From Narthecium ossifragum (Eukaryota; Streptophyta; Magnoliopsida; Dioscoreales; Nartheciaceae): DNA of 64,000 nucleotides. Position numbers and translations under genes: made by a program. Below the pieces are notes generated by a model. The model was given only the letters and a program-made list of their open reading frames with translations. It was not told the origin of the DNA and searched no databases. Each line of letters starts with the position of its first letter. Within the stretch, counting starts at the first letter, position 1. The stretch spans positions 4,815,054-4,879,053 of the forward strand of contig OY986973.1 in assembly GCA_963920575.1 (NCBI GenBank), given 5' to 3'. Shown here piece by piece: positions 55,601 through 64,000 of this stretch.

Positions 55601-58600
55601 GGTGGAAACTACATTACCTCTACTCCTATGATATTCTACTCCTATGATATTCTATCAACTATTCTTTATCATTCATCTCATGCATAACCTAATACAAACT
55701 ACTAAGGTACTTTTATAGAGACCTTGACAGAGTCCTGATCAAATTAGAAAACCCCTTGCTTAATTAGCAAGTAATAAGGTTTCAAACTCAATTCAACTTC
55801 TTAACTCAAATCAACTCTTAATTAATTCATAACAATCAAATATTAACTAGGACTCAATTAAATATAAAAGGCTAATGATAAATCCTAATTAAATACTCTA
55901 GTTTGAACAAGCGAAGTCCAAGTCAAACTAGGAGAGAGGCTGAACCAGCTTGGTTCCTCCTCTGGGTTCGGGTCCAGTTGGTCGAGTCGGATCGACTCGT
56001 ATCAATACACGGAACTGTACTCAATAATAAATTGGTATCCTGCCAAAATAAGTTTGTGGTTGTTGCTGCTATCCTAACAAGGGGTAAGGGTAAGGAAAGA
56101 ATCGATGTAGTGTTTATCTTGTTCTTAGGTCTAATTATCTCAAAGCTCTGCAAGTTATGGGAATCTTTCGTTTTTAGGAGATATGCTTTGAAATCATAGC
56201 TTTGAACCTTAAATGGGAATCAACTTTCGATTTGCTATGGGTATTATTTCCTTACCAAATCTCCCGTAGGGTGTCCGCTTTTAGGGAAATGACTAAGATG
56301 TAAGAGTCTAGCTTTCAAATCCTAGTGTCATTATTGATTATTCATTACCCTTCTGGAGCCTTCGCCAGTTGCAATTCATTGTTGATGCCATCTGTTTGGA
56401 AGAAGGATTTGAATATGATTGAACATGATGAACCTGGCAGACTTCCTTTACATGAAAGTAAACTGCTATGATAAACTATCAAAGAAGCAGGTTGTCATTT
56501 CCAGCAACATGTTTTTTGTTCATTAGCCAATAGCCATGTGGGCTAACCCACAAAGTAGTATAGGGTGCAACTTTCATTGTACTTTCTTCAATTCCTTGTT
56601 CTTAATCTGATTGTTATATTTCGCTCTTATGATTATGCTGGAAAAATTTTAAAGCTTGTTTTCATTGGAAAAATGCATTCTCAAGCCCCAGCTTGGTTAG
56701 CTTTGGTGATTGCTAAATGATCATCCCTCAATATGATATCTTCACTACAAGCTCCTACAATTTTTTTTATTTTTATGAAGTCAGCTTTCTATAACCAATT
56801 TAGTTATGATGATAGCAGGCTCTGATGTCTTCAACTTGCCACAGTCGGCGTCTTGGATCCCGTGAAATGCAGAATTTCAACATTTTGACTAAGATGAGGT
56901 ATTTGTCCTTTTTGTTCTCGTCCTTCTACTAAAAATGCTTCTGTCTCTTGCAATCTTCTCTGACTTTAGGGCCTAGGCTTTTGATCTCAAATATTTCACC
57001 TAACAAGCATATGTTTAGGTACACCTATAGCTTTGGAGGATTTTCCTGTTAGACATTGCTGTTGAAATTTCTTTCCAAGTGCAGAACCTGCTCCTGGAAT
57101 AATACTACACCTACTTTTAGATGTGTCAATCAGTTTAGTTTCTTGTACCACTTGCTAAATGCTAGTGCCATCAATAATCTTTTGTACATGTTTTCTAGTC
57201 AATCTATTACCATCCATGCTCCAACCATATCATTACAGCAATGAATTTTGATCTGCATCTCGTTCGCCTGTTAGCTTAATCTAAGCTGAAAGTCGTGATA
57301 GATGAAGACATTAGTTCTACAGTGAATGTCATATCACTGTAGAACTAATGTCTTTCTTATATCCAATTTGTGAGTTCCGTATATAACTTATTGATCCGTA
57401 TACTAGTATTCGATCCAAAACTACATGCCCAGCTTCATACTATATAATGACAAGGGATGCATGCTACACAATTGGAGGAAATCATTGACCTCTCCGATGT
57501 GTTTTCTGCTTATGCATTCTAATTTCAATGGATGGGTTTGGGTGTTGGTGAAAAGATGATTAGTGTGGGTTTTAATAGATAGGAAATACTGTCCTTGTAA
57601 AGCAAGTGATATGAGAAGTTGTAGGTTGCTTTCATATTCCAGAATAAGTCACTTTCTTTGTACCTTGTCATAATTATTGCCTTTTTCATTATTATGGATC
57701 ATGTCATTCTATTATGGATCCACATATAGTGGCCTGTGACTATTATATTTGTTCACTATAATGTGCTATTTCTATTCATACCGTGAAGCTTAAGCAACGA
57801 ATGTAAATTTTTCCAGGCAGCAAATTAGTCACTTTGTGTCTACCTTTCAACGATATCTGCATTCCCAGTTGTCAGAAGTATCTTGGTGTCGATTTCAGCA
57901 ATCCTTGAAGAATCAGGTTTAAAAACTGGTCAACTGGCCTACTATTTTTTCCCCTTTTTTTGTAATATTATCTATTATCGATTTGCACTCTGCGCCTTTT
58001 GTAAGAAATGTCGCACCTTTAATTAGAGTTAATCAAATTATACCTTTTCATAGTCTATGGGATTTAGAGGCTTATTCTTGGTTTCATTAATTTGAATTGG
58101 AGCTAATAAGGTAGATCTCACGCTTATGTTGTTAGAAGCTCATCTTTGGTCCACAGATGCTTTGACTAGTAATCAGTCACCAATGCACAGAAAATAGACA
58201 TCGTGCCAACTTAGAGACCTATTCAACCGCAATGAGCATGCGGCTGTATTAGTCACTACTCAGTAATGCTGTGTTTACTTTTATAGAGTAATAGACAGCC
58301 TGCAAATTGTATATGCGTAGTCATGTTAGCAAATAGGGATCGTATGATGTATATCAAGTCCCTTTGTGGATGTTTTCTTCGTCTTATCATTGCATGGAGT
58401 TGGTCTAGGGAATAATGCTACTTCCATGCATAAGGTTGCTAGGATAAAAAGTAAACATCCCATTGTTGCAAATTACAAAATGCTATGTTGATAAACCCCA
58501 AAGTACAGAACATTGAAAGTGAAGTCATATGTTGTCCAAATCATTGAGGAACCATCCAGCGGTCACCGTTGCTCAATGTAAACTCTTCAAGGATATGGGG

Positions 58601-61600
58601 ATATATGTTACTTATTCAGTGCATTTGAATATAGGATTATCTTTGTATTACATAGAATTTGAAAATAGAAGTTAAAGTATCTTTTTCTAGAGTTGGTGTT
58701 GGTCGTTAGAAAGCATGTAGAAACATCATATTTGAACTTTCTTCTAGGCAAAATCTTCCAAGTTCAGGATACTGCTTCTCTCACATCACAACCTTGTTTC
58801 TTATTTTTTTCGAAATGCACGAGTATTCTTTTGCAAATTACGGTTCAAAAGTTGCCATATTTGCCGAGGATAGATTTGAAATAATTTATCAAGTCAAAGA
58901 CCTCTAAACGTAGGCCAGTCTTTAATGTTTCTGAATTGCATAATTTAGCCACAAGCTCCAAATGACATACTTATATGATCAATTGATTGATGCATTATGT
59001 TTGTACAGGGCATGCCGTTCGCTGTTTTAATCCAGTTTCGCTTGTTGATTATGGTTCCTAGGAGTATTGATGCACAACAATTTTTCAATTTTTTTTTGTT
59101 TTTCTCTTGGTTCTTGTACAGTTGTTTGATGAGAATGTTCAAATGTTAGAATTCGTCAGTGGGAAAAGCTTCAAGTTTCTATGCATGCGATTTTTCATGC
59201 TTGTATCTACTGACACCTTACTTGATGTTTACTCAGGTCAAAGATGTGCTTGGCTTGGAAATGGTGCACATGTCATATCTTTCCGAAGCATTGCACATGT
59301 GAGTCAAATATATATATAAATTCACGTCGAATAGAACATCTATTAAATTTTCTATGATGCAGCTAATGTTCACAAATCCCCTTGGTATACTTTGTTAATA
59401 GCAATATGGGATCTGCATGATGTACTGTCTTCCTCTATCCATGGAATAAAGTCATGTGCTCAGATTTGTGCATAGAATTTGGCCACCTATAGAGTGTCTT
59501 ACATAGGAGGTTTCAGAGTTTAATGTGGTAGATGGAGAGCTGGTGATGTTGCTCTTTAACCCACCACAAGACAGTCTCTGCTTGCTAAGAAGTTAAGAAA
59601 CGATACACTTCTTCAGATCATTCACCAAAACAGTCATTGGCATCTGATTGTAGTATAAAGATTTCCGGCTGACTTGGTTGGATATCTGATTGTAGTTGTC
59701 CGACCAGATGCTCATGGAATGTATTTTGAGTATTGTGAAACATTTTTTAACATGCTCAATAGTACCTTACCATTTGCTTGAATGTTTGAACAACTAGATC
59801 TTCATCATATATTGAGGTCTTGCTGGACAGTACCTGTCTTTGAGTGATGATGCAATTTTATTTCTTTTGACATTCCTTTGTTTACTCAGATTTGCTTTTC
59901 TTAATCTTTTCTGACCTTATATGATTATTGGTGCTAAGTTTTTGGTATGTTTTCCAATTCTAGTTTTACAGTTTTGAACTGATTCCAATAGTCATGCCAT
60001 GTGCGATGCATGAGGAATAATAGTCTATATGTTTTATGAATGAACATTGCCCTAGCAGTGCCCATATACAACATATTCTGATTTTTCTTTTGCCAGTTGA
60101 ATTTTATCGTAGTTTTCTTGATTAATGAGATCATTTGTCGATTATCAGTAGCACTTGGTTGTCACATGCTTTTATATGGAGGACGAAAACATGTATGATG
60201 GACACGAGATAATGTTCATTGACAAGCTTCACAAGGAAAGCACTATTTGTACCTATATGATTCCTTTAGTACTGCATGACAATAATGTGGTTCTTCAACT
60301 CTGATATGAAAAACCTTTAGTGCTTTTCTCAAGTCATGGCATTTTACATCAAGAAATGGTTTATTTGGTTTTGATCTGATGCTAACAGAGTACACACTGT
60401 ACATGCTTTTCTTAGGAGCAATTATCTTTCTTCTTTCCTGTTTGAAGAGGAAAGGAAATGTATTTATGGATTGTTGGGTTTGTAGGCCATGGAGATGATC
60501 AGGTTAAGGTCCAACAAAGATACACTAGAGATGAACAGAGTCCTGATTTCTGTAAGACATCTGAAAATGCAGAAAGATAGGCAAGCCACCTAGTAAGATC
60601 GCGAGGAAGATCGAGAACATGTCCTATATAAATTTGTTTATTGTTAGAAACTCAAATGACATGAGTGGTAGTGTCCTAGAGAAGGCTACTAATTTCCAGA
60701 TGAAACTTCATATCGAGTTCCTTCAAATGTCATATTGTATGTATATTCAGAATTTTTTGAAAGCTCATCCATATTAAATCGGTTGCTGGTTTAAGTTCAT
60801 TGGAAGAACATGAAATTTTTTACAGTTGTTAGCTGCTGATATTATGTTTTAGTGACTGTTTTGTCTTCAATCCTATGGTTTTTTTAATGTAATCAAGTTC
60901 CCTACACACCTGTTGACGTCCTGGTTTGCTTGATCTTACTCACCCTGTACAATATCCTGCATTCAGATGTTTCATGTCTACGGGGACAAAAGATATAGCG
61001 GCCATCATCAAGAACATTTTGCAATGTGCATTGGATTTTGGGTTAATTTTCAGTCGAAATGGCTTTGATATTGAATCTGATGGAGTAGATTCATCGGTAT
61101 TCCTATCTGAAATAACCTTTTCACAGGTGCGTTCACCAACTGTTCTCTGCCTTTTTCCGTTTGAGTGGGTTTGGAATTTGAATATGCATATGCTTTCGTT
61201 GGTTGTTATGTCACGTGGCAGTCTAATTACATCACATCTTTCTTAACTTGTTTGAGATGTGAACTTTATAAATTGGAATAGAAAAGTTCAAGAAAATGCT
61301 GGTACTAAAGCTCCTGGTGGTCGTTGCAAACTCGACTATTTATCTGCACTTAATTAGCACATACTTATATCCAACTTCATGGATATTAGTATGATTTTCC
61401 TGTCCCATCGATGATAACCTATTCTAATTTGAGTGCAACTTTGATGATGAAAGTTCAGTTGGCTTCCTTCCTTGAAGGGAAGGCCCATTATGCCAAAATG
61501 TCATTAACTTCCATTGGTTTCTTTTAAGTCTTGTCACTTAGCTTCAATTTCTCAATGATTCTTGCATCCAATGCTGCAGGTGTTTGCTATAAGATCCACC

Positions 61601-61750
61601 TTCGAGGAAAACCTTAGAGAGTTGTATCTGTTGTATCTGAAGTCTCCAAAGCACGATGAGTTCGGCCTGTGCCGGTTGTGGGGCTACCTTGATTATAATG
61701 AGTACTACTCCGCAACCATCAGCAACAGAACAAGTTACTTGTATGGGTAA
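46647..61750 (+). CDS. GCP6: Gamma-tubulin complex component, Spc97/Spc98 family, GCP6-like (14 exons)
   Basis: Part of the gamma-tubulin ring complex that nucleates microtubules at the nuclear envelope, cortex and spindle. Exons: 46647-46817, 47301-48053, 48685-48888, 48979-49338, 51106-51224, 51456-52643, 53748-53889, 54001-54160, 54272-54435, 56819-56898, 57817-57916, 59237-59298, 60967-61126, 61580-61750. Together 3834 nt, 1277 residues, with no stop. The N-terminus SLKVDEPWLPPKNWESI and the motifs GKILKSIGRVGRLVFFLRNF and RAGQQLQVLVKLLNMW mark the N-terminal GCP domain. HLLALRRYHLMELADWTDLF, VDWPINIVVTQAALQIYADI and EFGLCRLWGYLDYNEYYSAT mark the C-terminal gamma-tubulin-binding domain. 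A Ser/Glu-rich middle is encoded mostly by the 1.2-kb exon 6. Length near 1200 favours GCP6 over the shorter GCP5; the paralogue choice is less sure than the family. Confidence 0.9.
54707..56004 (-). mobile_element. Solo LTR (1298 bp) in an intron of the GCP6-like gene
   Basis: Starts TGATACGAG and ends CTCGTATCA, with a perfect 5-bp duplication ATACA (54702-54706 and 56005-56009). TG/CA ends and a 5-bp duplication indicate an LTR without interior. The minus strand shows CTATAAAAGTACC at about 55710-55722, a TATA-like box, which suggests minus orientation. The part 54930-55600 is GC-rich. Long open frames inside are by-products of base composition. It lies in the 2.4-kb intron between exons 9 and 10. 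Confidence 0.75.
57305..57354. repeat. Perfect 21-bp hairpin in a GCP6-like intron
   Basis: The left arm 57305-57325 (starting AAGACATTAGTTCTACAG) and right arm 57334-57354 are exact inverse complements, with an 8-nt loop ATGTCATA. It sits in the intron between exons 10 and 11. It could be a small-RNA-like stem, a trimmed MITE or chance; no other signal was found. Confidence 0.85.
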
Positions 61751-62399
61751 ATCATTAAATCAGTGGTTCATGATCCCAGTATTACGGTTTCTGCATAGAC
61801 TACTTGCAAAAACTTGGACTTATGGATTTTCAGACCTAAGTTTTCTCTACCATATCGAACAAAAATCCTCTGAATTGCAGACCAAGTTACTTGTATGTTT
61901 AATTAAGTTTTTTTTATTAAAAAAATAGTTTTATTTTCTCCTGAAAAGGATAATTAGATCTACGTGTACAGTTGATTGAAGTTTCTTCTCTAGTTTTATG
62001 GATGAGCTCATTGAGCCAAGTATCATATATAAAGTACTAATTGTTGCATCCTTAATTCTAGTGCTAATTTAGTTTTCTTATCTGAAAACTAACACTACTA
62101 TGGAAAAGATTGCATGTTGGGGGGGAGAGTGATATCAATCTAATAGAGTGATAGGTTGAGGTTTTCATTATAATAGCAAGTGATGCGGTGATGAAGAGGA
62201 AGAGAGGAACATGTAGCAGCTTGAAAGGAGGTTGGTTGACAATGAACTCCCTGAAAACAAAAACGTAGCATTGTATCGGAAAAATCCTCCCGAGATTAAT
62301 TTAATGTGAATATATAGACCAAGTTAGTCAACTTCCTCTAGTATTCATGGGGGTAAGCCTCAATCCTTATGTCCAAGAGTATATTAGTTATTTCATAAT
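61751..62399 (+). other. 3' flank of the GCP6-like gene
   Basis: Probable 3' UTR followed by AT-rich sequence. A TTGGGGGGGAGAGTG segment at about 62115 is the only notable feature. Confidence 0.4.
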
Positions 62400-62837
62400 A
62401 TGATAGGATGCTGAATTGGAAGCTCCAGTCACAAGTGATCCATACTTATCAAAGGAGGAAGAACTGGCTGGCAGGGAATCAAGGCACAGAGCTGGCAGCG
62501 GATCAAGGCACAAAGATGGCAAGAAATCAAGACGTTGGTGGGAAATTAAGGAAGAAATTGTCAGGAATGGCAGCAACAATTAGGAATAAATAAACAGCTA
62601 TAATAGCTGTTTCCATTATGATGTTAATGTAGTTCATTAAATTCGGAAGATGTAAGCTATTACAGACATTGAAATAATATTACATCTTTTCTCCTTATAT
62701 CTAAGTATTCTCCTATGCTCTCTGCTTTCCTTCCTCTTCTTTATTTCACTGCTCCTCCTTCCAGCAATCTCGTGGCTGGCTACTTTCAGCTACCCTAAAC
62801 CTGGTAGGCCCTGTGTCAGCAAGCAGGTCCTATCAAT

Positions 62838-62847
62838 TGGTATCAGA
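62838..62847 (+). promoter_or_regulatory. tRNA-iMet primer binding site
   Basis: TGGTATCAGA immediately downstream of an LTR-like CA end; it matches the first ten bases of the canonical plant retrotransposon primer site and then departs (CATC instead of GC). Confidence 0.7.
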
Positions 62848-62866
62848 CATCGGTCCTTCGCACTGC

Positions 62867-64000
62867 ATGCCTAAGGAATTGCGGTCCATGGACGATGCGG
62901 CTAAGCTTCGACAGATCGAGGTCGATATCCATGGGCTTCAGCAAGCTATTTGTCGTCACACGGACTCCTACGAGGATCTTTCTGCCCAAATCCAGTCCTT
63001 AGGGGAGCTTAAGGGCTAGGTCTCGGCCCTCACCGACGCTATCCTTGAACTCCGACCTAGCCGGCACCCTACTTCTCCGGGTTCCCACCAAGGCAGTTCG
63101 TGCTCTCATCCGCCGATCGATCCGGGAGGAGTACAAGCCCGTTTTACCGGCGTAGATTTTCCGCGGACTTCAGGGGATGATCCGGCGGGGTGGGTTTATG
63201 CGGCGGAGCAGTTCTTCGAATTCCAAGGCACTGTTGAGGCGGACAAGGTGTTGCTGGCCTCCTTCCATCTGCAGGGTGACGCTCTCCACTGGCTCCGATG
63301 GTTCAAAGGCTTTCATTCGCATCCCTCTTGGCCAGAATTCACGACGGCTTTTTGTGCGCGTTTTGGGCCTCGGGACGAGGCCGATATCCATGAGACCCTC
63401 TCGAAATTACGGCAAACTGGCTCGGTGCAGGAATATCAAGCCCAGTTTGAGCGTCTATCTATGCGGGTGCATGATTGGTCGGAACCACAACTGCGCGGCT
63501 GCTTCATCGGGGGTCTACGCGAGGAGATTCGGCTGGATGTTAAATTGCTCGAACCACGGACCCTTCCCAACGCCATCAGCCTTGCTCTCCTTGTAGAGGA
63601 ACGACATCTAAAGACGCGGCGCATCTTTGGCGGTGCTGGCCTCCTTCCGACACCTTCTTGGAAGACAGCGTTGCCCCTACCCATCTTGGGGTCCCCGACC
63701 GTTCGAGGCGCAGCGACGCCGACTCCACCGACGCCCTGGAATGTCGGCTTCACTCGGCTGACTTGGGACCAGATGAAGGAGCGGCGGGATAAAGGTCTCT
63801 GTTATAATTGCGACGAGAAGTTCGTCAAGGGGCACGTCTGCAAGCATCAGCAGCTCTTCCTGCTCGAAGTTCCACCGGCCGACGATGAGGGCACCTTCTC
63901 ACCGCCAGAGACCTCCGACGCCGACCAGGAGCCCCCAGACTCACCAGAGATCTCCATCCATGCCCTCTCCGGGTGCTCTACCCCTCGCACCATGCTCGTC
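62867..64000 (+). pseudogene. Ty3/gypsy gag (partial at window edge, one in-frame stop)
   Basis: Begins MPKELRSMDDAAKLRQIEVD and hits TAG at 63017-63019, after which the same frame is open to the window end. The gag core is visible in WVYAAEQFFEFQGTVEADKV, LASFHLQGDALHWLRWF, GSVQEYQAQFERLSMRV and CFIGGLREEIRLDV. A zinc knuckle variant CYNCDEKFVKGHVC (CX2CX7HXC) follows. It is the type seen in plant chromovirus-like gypsy elements. Protease and pol would lie beyond 64000. One nonsense change suggests a fairly young but inactive copy. Confidence 0.82.

Larger units (their letters stand above)
62400..64000 (+). mobile_element. 5' part of another Ty3/gypsy element, continuing past the window
   Basis: A probable 5' LTR ends with CA at 62835. 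Two nucleotides later lies TGGTATCAGA (62838-62847), the initiator-tRNA-Met primer site. Gag follows and is open to the last base except for one stop. The left LTR edge is uncertain; TGATAGGATGCTG at 62400 is a candidate. The family differs from the 21-31 kb elements (different LTR and zinc knuckle). Confidence 0.72.

Noticed and set aside
1..64000. tRNA, rRNA and CRISPR features
   Set aside because: None seen on reading; a tRNAscan or Rfam search was not possible, so short RNA genes could be missed.

Overview
The window reads as nuclear DNA of a flowering plant. It carries intron-split plant genes (cobalamin-independent methionine synthase, a stellacyanin-type phytocyanin, an RTM2-like small-heat-shock-domain membrane protein and a gamma-tubulin complex protein) between LTR retrotransposons and small DNA transposons. 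GC-rich third positions in the phytocyanin, the RTM2-like gene and the captured gene fragments would suit a monocot, but that is an inference and the species cannot be named from this sequence.

Layout. 1-10.4 kb is gene-poor and repeat-rich: a MULE terminal repeat cut by a gypsy LTR fragment, a large inverted array built on GTTACTTTCC (2972-5290), two hAT-type MITEs with perfect 8-bp target duplications, and a 25-G run. 10.4-16.4 kb holds the complete methionine synthase gene: TATA box, 5'-UTR intron and 13 coding exons giving 766 residues. 16.95-18.88 kb is a Pack-MULE-like element carrying pieces of an LRR receptor kinase and a truncated pectinesterase/invertase-inhibitor gene. 19.5-20.1 kb is a two-exon phytocyanin. 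20.5-31.4 kb is a 5'-truncated Ty3/gypsy element (plus strand). Its integrase was hit by a second, pol-deleted element of the same family on the minus strand, with two 2363-bp LTRs and the 5-bp duplication gacgt. A related solo LTR (31.4-33.8 kb) and a plant-mobile-domain relic follow. 35.06-41.30 kb is a young Ty1/copia element with 0.5-kb LTRs that differ at about four bases. 42.4-43.6 kb is the RTM2-like gene (minus strand), apparently with a GC-AG intron. 44.5-46.1 kb holds a second MULE with an LRR-receptor fragment and a palindromic 368-bp MITE. 46.6-61.75 kb is a 14-exon gamma-tubulin complex gene (GCP6-like, 1277 residues) with a 1.3-kb solo LTR in an intron. The right edge holds the 5' part of another Ty3/gypsy element that runs off the window.

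The host genes show no operon-like or pathway relationship: methionine/SAM metabolism, apoplastic copper protein, membrane-anchored sHSP-like protein and microtubule nucleation. The most interesting material is transposon-borne. Two MULEs carry receptor-gene fragments and have CACGTG motifs near the inner edges of their terminal repeats. Other points are a same-family nested insertion, a foldback-like array and a perfect 21-bp intronic hairpin. Exon borders were set by hand from reading frame, GT/AG signals and recalled family similarity; no alignment was run.
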